From positions 47,750,069 through 47,814,068 of the forward strand of contig OZ021723.1 of NCBI GenBank assembly GCA_963978545.1: a stretch of DNA of 64,000 bases, in the 5' to 3' direction. A program made the position numbers and the translations under genes. This DNA is from Linyphia triangularis (lineage: Eukaryota; Arthropoda; Arachnida; Araneae; Linyphiidae). The notes beneath the pieces were generated by a model. The model ran no database searches. It was not told where the DNA came from and worked only from the letters and a program-made list of their open reading frames with translations. Of this stretch, positions 11,313 to 22,745 are shown piece by piece (position 1 is the first letter of the stretch; each line of letters opens with the position of its first letter).

Positions 11313-12600
11313 TATTTCTTGAAATATCATGTTATGAAAATTTTTCCATATTTCTAAGAAATTATTTTTCCTTTTGTATACTCAGAAAGCGATATTAAAA
11401 AAATAGAAATAATAAAATGAAAGCAAATATGAAATCATTTTTTGTTTTCCTTAATCCTGGAAAAGGAAAAGGATTTTGAGTTTAAGCTACGACAATTTTT
11501 TCCCCCATCAAGCATGAATCTTTAAAATAAGTTTACAACATATACTCCCACTCATCAACTATAAATTACACTCAAATAAATGATATTATCAGTACTTTCT
11601 GTAGTATATTTTTCATAAATTTTCTACAAAAGGCATCTTTGAACATTGACAAGTTAAATACAGTAATGAATCTTTTTATCATTTAGAGTATTCATGGAAA
11701 TATTCTATTTCTATGAATACTCTAAAATTTATTCGTTGGGAAAGAATATTTCAAAGTTCATTATTTAAACGTATTTTTCAACATTGCTGTCTTAAAAAGA
11801 AAAAGAATTCACCTCTTGGGATTGCGTACTTTTTGAATTCTATGTTTTTGCGCTTTTTTTCACATAAAATTCTAAAATTCCTTATTTGCATAAACTTTTG
11901 ACTAGTATGAGTACTGTTTTTTGCGGCAACATCTACACTAACGACTTTCTTCAAGAGAAAAATAAGAAACCCCCCACTTGTTGAAAAGTGTCATGGCGTA
12001 GGCATTCGGAAAAGTAAATGCATTAGTTGAAAAAGAATGATGTTTTTTATATGCTAGAATACACACTGAATGCTGTTCAAAGGGAATTCGGCTACTTCAT
12101 ACGAATTCAAACTAAGCATTTATTGATTCTCTGAAATCATTTTAAACAAATAGGCTAGTGGTAGATATAAGTAATATGACCCTTTTAAACTATAAACCAT
12201 TGATGTAACAGTATTTATACTTTCTTTTACCGTGGGTCATTTAACAAACTTGGTAAGTATAATCTATTATGTGTACATAATTTGTAGAGTACTGTATATA
12301 GAAACACCAAAATTGCATATTACATAATATAAAAATATAATTACAAAAATGTAATGATACAAAATTAACAAAATTACAGGTTCATACCTACAATATACAA
12401 TAGTTACTTAATAATACAATACAATATACAAAGTTGGCCCAGCGTTTGACAATCATACTGAAAAAATACAATACATAATGCAAGCTGACAAAGTTTATAG
12501 AATCCAACAATACGCAATTATAAATTTTCTTTTTATCAAAATAACCAAATATAGTACACTAAATAACCCAAATTAAATACATAAAGTTTTGCAGAACAAA
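11313..12600. other. AT-rich sequence with one near-perfect hairpin
   Basis: No gene recognised. The only structured item is the 20-bp hairpin at 11682-11726. A 62-codon open stretch at 11713-11901 starts inside that hairpin and has no known motif. The part after 12230 may be the 3' tail of the LINE fragment that follows on the minus strand. Confidence 0.45.
11682..11726. repeat. 20-bp stem hairpin, 5-nt loop
   Basis: Arm 11682-11701 (TTTAGAGTATTCATGGAAAT) pairs with 11707-11726 (ATTTCTATGAATACTCTAAA) at 19 Watson-Crick pairs plus one G-T, around loop ATTCT. It is too short for a standard pre-miRNA. It could be a remnant of a tiny palindromic element or a replication product. Confidence 0.85.
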
Positions 12601-12619
12601 ATATTAATTACTTACCTAG

Positions 12620-13430
12620 CCAGTGTATTCCAATTATTGTCCATTGACGCTCACCCAGGGTATATCTATTTCTAAAAATTCTTTACGCTCATGGAATTTA
12701 CAACGTTTGCTGGCAAATCATTGATTAGCTTATTGCAAAAACAGTGTTATAGTCCTTCTATATTACATTGAGATTTGAACAATTTGCTCCCATTTCCTCG
12801 TGTCCTATTGTCAGTGATAAATTCTAAACCTCTAACTTCACCCTGTGCAATAAATTTAAACAATTGAATCAAATCCCTTCTTGCCTTTCTTTCCGGCAGT
12901 ATATACAAGTTTAATTTTTTCAATTTCACCTCATATATGCCATGCCCGAAGTACCCAGAATTACTTTAGTTGCTCTGTGTTGAAAATTTTCTTGGAATTC
13001 AATGTCCTTTTTTCTCCTTAAGAAATAGTCCCACGATTTTTTACTTGACCAAAAATCTACTGCATACTCAAGATGCGACCTAACCAAACATCTGTCTATA
13101 TTTGGTAATATAATATCACTAAATCTAGATGAAACACTTTTTTTAATATAACCTAACATCCTATTAACCTTGTCATTAGCTGCTCTACATTGTGACCCAT
13201 TTTAAAATCTCTACAAACCAATACCCCAATACCACTGACAACGTTAGCATCATTTATTCTAATACCTTGTAAATTGTAAGACGCATTTGATTTTGGTTCC
13301 TCATTTGTAAAACCTGAAATTTACTAATATCAAATGACACACTCCATTCAATTGTCCAATATGATATCCTATCTAAATCTAATTGTAATCGTACTCTCAG
13401 ACCCATTGAGTTAACAAGTCACATGATTTT
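12620..13430 (-). pseudogene. Non-LTR retrotransposon remnant, CR1/Rex-like RT 3' end
   Basis: The minus strand gives, in order and across frameshifts: LDRISYWTIEWSVSFDISKF (about 13375-13316), a GVLVCRDFKMGHNVEQ segment (13230-13185), RMLGYIKKSVSSRFSDIILP (13165-13100), RCLVRSHLEYAVDFWS (13095-13048), HRATKVILG (12982-12950), KLKKLNLYILPERKARRDLI (12927-12868), NRTRGNGSKLF (12815-12780) and LINDLPANVVNSMSVKNF (12738-12680). The L-V-R-x-H-L-E-Y-A-x-x-x-W-S motif and the R-R-x-R-x-D-L-I and R-N/G-N-G elements are typical of the thumb and C-terminal region of CR1/Rex/jockey-class reverse transcriptases. Endonuclease and RT catalytic motifs are absent, consistent with 5' truncation. Several stops make it dead. 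Confidence 0.8.
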
Positions 13431-13439
13431 TAAATTGTC

Positions 13440-14749
13440 TTAAAAAAAACTGACTTTACCTAATACCATCGATAAAAATTATAAACAGATTATAAAATGA
13501 TAAATTATCTCGGCATATAAAATGTTTTAATAATGAACATTTATGGCTTAGTAAGAGTGGGGAGTTGCAATGCTATTCAATTTTATCTCATTTTTTTGTG
13601 TCAGCATGTGTGGAAATAGACCCCTACCAAAATTATTACATTGTATTGTTTTAAATATTTTTTTTCTTCCGAAATCACATCTTAGGCTTTATAAAAATAT
13701 CCAATTTAAAACTTTTCGGTTTATAGAATTTTTTAAAATTATTATTTGAAAAAACACTATTAAAGTAAAATGATATTTCCCCAGCAACACTTTATTCCAA
13801 TTTTTTCGACTCTTTTCAAAAGATAAAATTTTTACCCCAGAATCTAATAAAGGTATTTACTGATTTTTTTTTTTTTTGCATATACATGCAATGTTATGTA
13901 AAATTAAAGATGTAGACAGAAGGAATTTAAGATACATCTCTTAAAAATTGAAAGTGCTTGTTTTTTCATGTAAAATTATGAAAAAACTGTAAAGCCAAAG
14001 AATATGTTAAATTATTGTTAAAAAACTGTAAAATAAATAAAATATGTTAAATTATTATTAAAAACTGTTAAGTAAAAAAAATGTTAAATAAAATTCATAT
14101 TCCAATCTAAAAATATATGCGATTAATAAAACATGTAAAACTGCTTAAATAAATGAATAAATAAACAAATAAGCAAACAAACAAACATATACTTTTTTTC
14201 AAACGATAGTTTATTAAGGACATTCACATTTATTAAGTGGCATAAATGACATTCACTTAGTTTACATTACCTACAGTTGTGTAAATCAAAATTATATAAC
14301 AGAAAACTTGTTATACACTGCATATACAATTTGTATTTATCTGAGAAAAGTCATTTTATATGCTAGCTAAGACATTTTTTTTAAAGAAATCCGTAAAAAA
14401 TTAGTGATAAAAAATTTCTGAAGTAATCTGATCAAAACCTTCCTAAATTATAAAACTTGATGCCTTTTTGCGTTGTGTGAAGAGGTCCCGGATGTAATCT
14501 AAAGAAAAGATTTCATATGGATTAAGGAAAAAGAATTTGTAATAGAATTTTATATTAGTGTTGAGTAAAGTTCTTACTATCTTGTTAACCGTAAATGAAG
14601 AACTTTCAATGTTCTGGTAGGATTTTCAAAGCTATACTGAAATTAAAAGCAAAGGATAAAATGAATGGCATGAATTAAAGAAACCTTGGAAGTTAGTTTC
14701 AATCTTGCTAGTTTACTAATTTGTATTTGTTCTCCCAAGTGTTGATGGG

Positions 14750-14782
<33 letters not shown>

Positions 14783-15370
14783 GGGGAAAAAATACATTGC
14801 TCACATTTCAATGCAACTTGGAATTTTGTTGCAACGATTTAGTAATTTATTTTTTCAAAAATACATTGACACTTACATTGAAAAATATCAATTATTGTAC
14901 TGATACACTAAGTAAAAAGGTTAAATTTATAACAAAATATGCTTTATCTCATAAAATACTATTTTGTATAGTAAGATGGTCACGGATGTCCATTGTTTCC
15001 TTAGGCACGGTTTTAAGAACACTTTTTTTTTTTTTTGTATTATTGATCAGTAAAACATTACGAGTTCATAATGAACTAAGTGATTATAATCAGCTAAGAA
15101 TGAAATAACTTAAATCTAAAAAGTATAAAAAAATATTGGTGGATCATCGTATAAGTAAATTATTTAGTAATTTATATTACTACTACTGTATTTACTAATT
15201 TGTAAATAATATATTTAATTACTAGTGAGAGGAATTTAAGGATTCGATTTTAAATTAGGAAAATAATAATAGAACAAGACTTTCTTTTCAAACAGTGAAT
15301 ATTTTTTGAATTATTTGAATTATTTATGTCTTGCTTTATTTTATTCTACAACAATAATTTCAATAGTTAA
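13440..15370. other. AT-rich sequence, no gene seen
   Basis: The stretch contains a 32-bp A run at 14750-14781 and short A-rich direct repeats ('aaaactgtaaa...aaatatgttaaattatt') around 13980-14090. Open stretches near 14720-15108 are low-complexity readings around the A run. Confidence 0.45.
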
Positions 15371-15464
15371 TTGTACAGGATGGCCATAAAATAACTTTCT
15401 CTATTGGGTGGCATCTGCAGCTAAAAGAAATGAACAAAATGAAAATACAATAAACTCAACTTTA

Positions 15465-15935
15465 CAATAAACTCAATGAGAATGAACTATTCAGCATGTC
15501 AATTATGGTTAAGTGATAAAAATGAGGAATTAATGAAATACAGAAAATAGGCTTTTATTCATCAACATTTGGGTCCCCTGGACGCGGCGTAACATTTTCA
15601 ATAAAATTATTTTCATGACTTTATAATGAACTCAAGAAGAATGGATTATTCAGAATGTCAATTATGGTTTAGTAATAAAAATGAGGAATTAATGAAATAC
15701 AGAAAATAGGCTTTTATTCATCAACATTTGGGTCCCCTGGACGCGGCGTAACATTTTCAATAAACTTATTTTCATGACTTTATAATGAACTCAAGAAGAA
15801 TGGATTATTCAGAAAGTCAATTATGGTATAGTAGTAAAAATGATGAATTAATGAAATACAGAAAATAGACTTTTATTCATTAACATTTGGGTTCTTTGGA
15901 GGTAAAGTAAAATTTTCAATATGCTTATTTTCATG
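15465..15935 (-). repeat. Three 159-bp tandem units inside the mariner-like element
   Basis: The marker word 'aatgaggaatt' or its variant starts at 15521, 15680 and 15839, spacing exactly 159 bp. Units 1 and 2 are nearly identical; unit 3 is more diverged. Each unit includes the 3' coding end: units 1 and 2 read ENVTPRPGDPNVDE-stop on the minus strand, unit 3 ENFTLPPKNPNVNE-stop. Confidence 0.9.
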
Positions 15936-16140
15936 GCGTGCAACATATTGCATCCGTTGTATGACATTCTCTACAGCCGTGTGTAAACTATCAGTTTGGA
16001 TGTCCGCAACGCCCTTTCTGATGTTCTGCTTCAAGACATGCAGGTTTGGAAATCTACCAGCACATACTACAGATTTAAGGTACTCCCACAATCAAAATTC
16101 AGATGGGGTGATGTTCCCGAAACATGGCGGCTATTCTGTG
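15873..16140 (-). pseudogene. Mariner-like transposase C-terminal fragment
   Basis: The minus strand is open for 72 codons down to a stop at 15873-15875: WEYLKSVVCAGRFPNLHVLK, an NIRKGVADIQTD segment, then VENVIQRMQYVARHENKHIE. The upstream stretch, after a frameshift, gives HVSGTSPHLNFDCGST, where the family has a P-D-L-x-P-x-D-F-x-L-W-G-Y-L-K motif, so the catalytic region is badly eroded. The pattern W-G-x-L-K-x-x-V followed by L-K-x-x-I and a C-terminal H-x-x-N/G-x-H-I-E is typical of DDE transposases of short TA-target elements common in arthropods. No catalytic residues can be verified. It is a dead copy. Confidence 0.6.
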
Positions 16141-16517
16141 AGAAAATATTGAGTGATGACTCTGTCATTATCAAATTGCTGGTGTAAAAGATGCTGCACT
16201 GAGGGATGCATAAGTTTTCGTGCTCCATCTTACATGAAAGGCATTAAGTTCAAGCATTACCATTATTGCAATTGCTGAGTTATACAAGTTTGTATTATTT
16301 TCCCTTATAGTCATTCACCATTTTACGTAAGATTTTCAATACAGTAGTATAGAGCATATCGGTATGGTGGGTGAGTTGGAACTAAATTTTTTATTCGGCG
16401 GAATTCGTTTCCTCATGCCTTTCACGGCCTGTATATAAAATATGGTTTCGTTTCGATCATTAGTTTTACCTTCAGATGCCCTCAAATAGGGAAAGCTATT
16501 TTATGGCCACCTTTGTA

Positions 16518-17692
16518 CATTCTAACTTATACAAATTTGGTAATGTTTTAAAAATAATATAACTGTGAAGTAACATTCAGATATAATCTTACCGTTTAAA
16601 TTTCTATCGAAATTAAAACGACTAAGTTGTGACTTTTCAAAGGAAATATTGTTTAAAATTACTTTGTTTTGGTTTTCAATCAATGAAATCATATGTTTAT
16701 AGTTATTAGGCTTTATTCAGAAAAATAGTTTGTGATAAAAATACCTCGATTTTAAGGAATTTACAATAATGTTTCCTCGGCCCCAAGAACAGTTTTCAAA
16801 ATTCATAATAATATTTTAAATGATTATTTTTCTAATTAACATACTTATGTTGAATGTGTTATTCGTTTTTACCCAACCGGTTAAATGTGGAAAATGAATT
16901 CTACTGACGCAACAACATAATTGAAAAGTTAAATCTGATAATTTTCTGCACCATAGAACTGATTAATGTATGAGTTTGGAAAATTATAGCTCTAAGATTA
17001 TTTGTATAAAAAATTAAAAATTATTTCTTTTAAGAGTCTTGTTATGAATATTAAATTTACAGTCAAGTAAAGGTGGAAAAGTTATATTCTTATAAAATAT
17101 ACTTTCTAGACAAGTTTTCCTTTATAAATAATGCTAACAAGTTCTTAACTTAGGAAGTGCAATAGATTTGACGTTTTGCTTACTGTTTTTTGAGCAAAAG
17201 TGCCACAAAACTATAAAATCTTTATTGATTTTAATAAATTTGTTAGTTAAAATAGCATATTTTGCACTAATATTAAAATAAAGTGTTCAAACCAAAAAAT
17301 ATATTAAACTACAGAAATTAATTAACTGTTAATCATTGACGTATTGAAAACCATAATGTCCTATTGAAATAACAGTAGGAATTATTTCACAGAACAGCGC
17401 GCTAGATAAAAAACTATTTGATAGAAAAAATATTATTTTCATTAAACTGGGTGTAAAGAAATATTGTAATTTGCCAATCATTAAACCAGTTTCTTTGAAT
17501 TCTTTTAAAACTGAGGCAGAATTGTACAAATTGCTTTTAACTCAATTTGCTGAATGAGCTATTTATCTTTATTTTTATTATTTGAAAACTCAATTTTTTT
17601 CAATGGAGGATAAAATAAAACATTTCCGCAATAAAATATAACATTTTATTTCAAATGTTTTCAATGAAGTATGAATACCTATAACACTAGAT

Positions 17693-17727
<35 letters not shown>

Positions 17728-20100
17728 GTTTAAAATATAAATAAAAGAAAAGCTGCTTCAGGAAAAAAGATTAAAATTAAAATGGTTGACTGAATTGAAA
17801 TAAAATTGGAATAATACTTGTTTTTTATAACATAAAAATAGTATTTTGATCTTGAGTTGTACGCTCTCTGAAACACAGACTTTAAATATTGACCAAAAAC
17901 CAAAATCTGAGTATTCCCTTCAGTTACGGTTTACTAAGAGTTTAGAAAATGTGACAAATTTGCATATCTCAGAAATTATAATTCCAATAAACTTTAATTT
18001 CAAGAATTTGTTTTGAACCCTAAAATATTATTTTACTGCAAGGTTGAGCAAGGATTTTGCGATATTTTAAACATATATTCCTAAATCCTTTTCAATCACA
18101 ATGAAACCTGAATGTATAAAAGTATATGAATTTTATAGGACTTCTGTTTAAACATAACCGTGAAGTTTCTTACTTAAGAAAATTGTAAAAAAAAAAAAAG
18201 AAGAAGAAAAAAAAAAAGAGAAAAAAAAGCACATGTCATTTTAAAATAGATGAGTCTGTTTTTGGATTTCACTGTCACAAAATTGCCAATTGAGTTGGTA
18301 CACATTCAACGATAGCTGCCAAACAAAAGAAATTTCTAGACATTTCAGCAGAATAGAATTCTGTTTTAGTATTTTATCCAACAAGGAAGAACCTTCAAAA
18401 TAATTTTTTTTTTTTTTTGTTCAATGCTGTGTTTCGTAAAAAAAGAGTTGTATATCACATTAGGGAGAATTGGGATAATTGGTATACTTTTTTTTACCAT
18501 AGTGCCTAACTCAAATAGTACTAGAAATATTTACTTGTAAACTTTTGACCGACATATAATCTCTTTACCTGTAATAATTTATGATATAAACAAGTTTTCG
18601 TAGCTTTCCAAATTTGTCTCATCAAACATAAATATGAAATTCTAATGGATAGTGTGATAATGAGTTAAAAACAATTATATTGGGCACAATACTCGTTATA
18701 AGAGTCACACAATATTATTAAATTCAAATCATTTAAATCCAATTGTATACATTAAGACATCTATTCCTAAATATTTCTACTCAGTCATACAGGAATTCGG
18801 AAGATTAATTACTTCTAACTAATTTGTTAATATTTTTTCCATAGGCTAATTAAAAGGAATAATACCTAAAGGTTAAGCGTGTAACACTATATAGCCGTAA
18901 CTATGCTCACAGTTTTGGTACGTTAACTATATTCTCTCACATGTACTTAATATACGTGTATCATATAACTGAGATTATATCAGATATTAAGAAATGCAAT
19001 TAGTTCACGATTACAATCCCTCAACAGCTTCAGATGGATACCAGTTCCCATTACTCCACTTTTGTTACTAACCGAGTATTACAAAATGATTATTCACAAC
19101 CCAAGACGTTAATAGCAAGATGACAGTTAGTTAGAACAATAGCAAGACATCAGTTATGTTTTAATTTAAAATTTAAATCATATTGTAGGAATAATCTAGA
19201 GCTGTAATTTTTTTTTCAGTCACCCAAGCCTCACTTACCCTATTATTTGACTTCAATATTACACCTAAAGGGTTGCTTTCTTCAAAGGTATTTCTCTTCT
19301 TTTGGAGAGTCTTGGAGGTTGAGTTAAGTAAATAAGAAAACAGAAGCATTTAAATGCAGGTTCAAATGTTCAAATTAAAAAATGAAGCTCTAAATCTATT
19401 AAAAGCATAAGCCTCAAAATAAATATTAACTTTTAGTTGCATTCATTTGCTAAAGTAATATTGCCGTTTTATTGATAAAGTAAAGAATTCATTTCATATC
19501 TAGCACGTGTTATTGAAAATGAGCTGGTCTTATTCTATTCAAAATACTGAATGTAATCCAGTGAATAAACATGCTTCAAAAACACATCTATTCATTAGAA
19601 TTTCTTTTTATTGTTTACTTTTCATTGTTTACCTTTGACTTATAATGCTTGGAAAAGTTTACTGTTATAATTTTTTTTTAAATATTTTAAGAGGAGTTGC
19701 ATATTTTATATCGCAGTTTACTCCATTTCGTATGTTGTTTAATTTTATTTATTTGCTATTCGATTTCCTTTACTGATGTTATGAATAGAAAAATTAGTGT
19801 AATGCTATTTGTCGGGTGTTAATAGTATGCCGGATTTAGAAATATGAAATAGAAAAAATTATAACTCTTCTGATATAAGAAAGAGTTACTAGTATAATAA
19901 GAGTTCTCTTTTTGAGACAGCGGCAAACTAATTCTGAAACTAAAAAAATATTACTCTCGGAAAAATATAAATTTATATTTTCTGATAAAATAAAATTTGT
20001 AGGATTTCTGAGAACATAATCGTAGAATAATCTAAAATTGCCAAAACGGATTACAATAAATAGAAATATCTGTTTTTAAATCAAGAATTACTGTTATAAG
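16518..20100. other. AT-rich sequence with homopolymer runs
   Basis: No gene recognised. A 31-bp T run lies at 17694-17724, an A/G-only run at 18187-18229 and shorter T runs near 18404. The word 'ttagggagaattgggataattgg' at 18460 looks like one end of a pogo-type repeat; no convincing partner end was found. A 66-codon minus stretch at 17329-17529 has no recognisable motif. Confidence 0.45.
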
Positions 20101-20308
20101 TCACTAGCTGTGTGTCCCCGCTTTGTTGGGTAAACGTTGAAAACCATAGAAATTTATATTTCAGAAAAAGTGGAACAGATGTAGTATAGAGCAATTGGCA
20201 ATTTTTTTCATTTAACGATCAGAAAAATCCCAAAAATCAAGAACATGGTAACTAAAAGGAAACTAAAACATAAATAATAATAAAATTAAGTTACAATATA
20301 AATATTAA

Positions 20309-20576
20309 AACCCATTGAGCGTCCAGGGAAAGGGCAATTGTACAGTTGTTTTCCCTGCAATAATTTTTAAATTTTATTTCTGATTCTAATATATAATTAA
20401 TTTAATTTATTTTTTTATTCAATTTGTTTTAAATGGGTTTTAAACTATCATCCTAATAAAAATATTAAAAAAATTCTTTATTTTAAATTTTATTTATAAA
20501 TTTAAAAATGTTGTGTATTGCTGGAAAAATTGGGGATAAAAGGACGAGATAATCCGGAACAGCCGCTCTATGGGTT
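20309..20576 (+). mobile_element. TTAA-flanked miniature element, copy 1
   Basis: The ends AACCCATTGAGCG and (reverse complement) AACCCATAGAGCG are 12/13 identical inverted repeats. Both are flanked by TTAA (20305-20308, 20577-20580), the target used by piggyBac-type transposases. The 268-bp interior is AT-rich and noncoding. Copy 2 at 27842-28102 matches it along its length in the same orientation. Confidence 0.8.
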
Positions 20577-20944
20577 TTAAGAGTAGTTTTCCGTAAGGCG
20601 GTTACCAGTTGGCGTCAAGCCTAAAAGTTTACCCATTTAAATGGCGCGTAAATGTATCGCCAATTGTAAATATAAAATTATAAATTATTTGTAAGTTGAT
20701 AGTTTTGAATACTTTAGTCTTCTTTTTGGTGATTTTAACACGCTTTTATTTGTTTCATCTGTATGTTTGCTTGTAAGAGACTCTTTTGGGCTCGATTTTA
20801 CCCTACTTTGAGGGATCAGATTTGATTCAAACTTTGCACACTTGTCAAAGACCGATGACAATACAATAATTCAATAAGTTTGACGCTTTATCACAAGGAT
20901 TAGCTCGTGTTGCCCTTGCGCCTTTAAATTCCAACCAACCAACC

Positions 20945-21030
20945 AATTAACCAACCAACCTTCTCCAGAATCGAACCCTAGGGTGCCGTTACCTATTATA
21001 ATCCCAGTAATCACAGAACCTATCATCGAC
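20945..21030 (-). repeat. tRNA-like SINE head
   Basis: On the minus strand a box A-like TGATTACTGGGA lies about 40 nt upstream of a box B-like GGTTCGATTC. The box B sits in a pairing-competent T-arm (CTAGG, loop GTTCGAT, TCTGG). No acceptor stem can be formed, so this is a tRNA-derived SINE head or pseudogene, not a tRNA gene. A TTGG-rich tail follows (about 20921-20955). Confidence 0.45.
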
Positions 21031-21304
21031 AATTGATAAGGCAGACATTTGAAAGATTTGTCGTGGGCACGACGGTTATAAAAAGCGTGTTTTTTTAGTC
21101 ACATTATCCTTACCAGGATCTTCAGGATTAGTGATTTTTCATATTCAGAGACAAGGTAGTGTTTTGTGCCTAGTAATACGACGTGTACTAAGGCATACAC
21201 ATGACTTAAATTTGAGACAAGCATGTGACTATTGGCAAGAACAACTGGAGAGTTTTGTACACTTAACTAAAAAAATTAACTAAAATAATTTATAGTTTAC
21301 AGAA

Positions 21305-21800
21305 AAAATAATTAATAGTTTAAAAAACTAAAAAACACGCTTTAATAGAAAACCCAATTAAAAAGTAGAAAATAACTAATAGTTTAAAAAACTAAAAAAA
21401 CACGCTTTAATAGAAAACCAAACTAAAAAGTAGAAAATAATTAATAGTTTAAAAAACTAAAAAACACTCTTTAATAGAAAAGTGAATTAAAAAGTAGAAA
21501 ATAATTTTAAATAAGTTTGAAATAAGAATAGAGGGATTAACAAGAAATATTTATTTTATCGTAAAAAAGGGTGGGGTGCTTGATGTCAATTGTTGTAAAT
21601 ATTTAATGATAGATATTGGTAAAAGTAGAGCCATTATGAAAATATCTTAAAAAGCACCCTATGCTTATTTACGATAAAATAAATATTTCTTGTTAGTCAC
21701 TCTATTCTTATTTCAAACTTATTTAAAATTATTTTCTACTTTTTAGTTCACTTTTATATTAAAGCGTGTTTTTTAGTTTTTTAAACTATTAATTATTTAT
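21305..21800. mobile_element. Palindromic miniature element with 65-bp tandem units
   Basis: The arm 21437-21565 pairs with 21668-21800 in reverse complement. Its innermost 27 bp is a perfect match (AACAAGAAATATTTATTTTA, then TCGTAAA). The left side has two extra tandem copies of the outer part of the arm; the word 'taatagtttaaaaaact' starts near 21312, 21376 and 21441. The right arm has only one copy. No coding content. Confidence 0.8.
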
Positions 21801-22745
21801 CTAGTACTCGGCTAACAGATTCGTCCACAAGTAAGGTAAATTATAAAAAATAATAAAATTACAATTAATAAAACTACTTTGCGAGAAACCACATTTATCT
21901 GTAAAAAAGCACCAAACAAAATCACACCAAAGAAATATCTAGTACTACATCTGAACCAAAAACGTTTTGTACTCTTCAATTTTTTTTAGTACTTAGAGAA
22001 GAAAGTAGTCCTATGCCCGGGCCCTTACTAACTCATAATCAGAACTAAAATAAAACATCAAAGAAATAAAATCGCAAATGAAATACTACGCTTCTGGAAT
22101 AAATTGTAAAATAGTCTGGTTAAATTATAAAACATGTATAATATAAAGGGCTAATTCAAATCTAGAATAAATAATATGGTACTTGGATACAGATACAAAA
22201 ACACTATACTAAAAATAAAAACGATCAAAAGAAGGAATTTTGATATTCTGGATAAGGGAAACGAATAAATATTTAACTAGAAATAAAAAGAAAAATTAAC
22301 AAATGTCGAAATGATTTGCAAGTTTTCGGTGAATTTCAATAATCTTAGCCGCTATGTTTACACTCAGAATGTTAAGTAGCATTACGCTAAAACCACGTAT
22401 GTGCAGAACGTCTTCTAACAGTAAATATATGGAAAATTATAATAATATTCGAACTGGTTATCGGATAGACGATTGTAATACATAAATATAATCAGAAAAA
22501 TAAGAGGAATACATTAAAATAACTTTTTGTTTTATTCTGATGTAATAAAAAATATTATTGCCATTCCAATTTTTTTCTCATTTCATTAAATTTTAATGTA
22601 AGCAAGTTTTAATCGAATTTAAAAGTTTTTCTCTACAGTATCCATGTACTAAAGCTTTTGTGTACCAAATTTCATACCTCTAGGTGCAAAACTGTGGATT
22701 TGTATAAGCTTCAGAAGTACAGACAACTCAGTTTTATTTATATAG

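Larger units (their letters stand above)
15374..16517 (-). mobile_element. Mariner-like element with degraded minus-strand transposase
   Basis: The left end (TACAGGATGGCCATAAAATA, 15374) and right end (reverse complement TACAAAGGTGGCCATAAAAT, from 16517) are inverted repeats. They continue into 'ctttctctattgggtggcatc' against 'ctttccctatttgagggcatc'. Both tips contain TA, consistent with a TA target. The transposase fragment 15873-16140 is on the minus strand, and the 3' end of its frame has been triplicated. The element is about 1.14 kb and carries only the C-terminal third of a recognisable transposase. Confidence 0.75.
20101..22745. repeat. Nested repeat block
   Basis: The block opens with 'actagctgtgtgtccccgct', a word typical of the edges of widespread arthropod repeats, and closes with 'acagacaactcagttttatt' then 'atatagatt', a familiar edge sequence of such repeats. 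Inside lie a TTAA-flanked miniature element (20309-20576), a repeat module with 'caaactttgcacacttgtca' (20700-20960), a tRNA-like head (20945-21030, minus), and a palindromic element with tandem units (21305-21800). That the outer edges belong to one element is inference. Confidence 0.35.

Noticed and set aside
18460..19250. Possible pogo-type element between 'ttagggagaattgggataattgg' and 'cctcacttaccctatt'
   Set aside because: The two putative ends match too poorly to be called inverted repeats.
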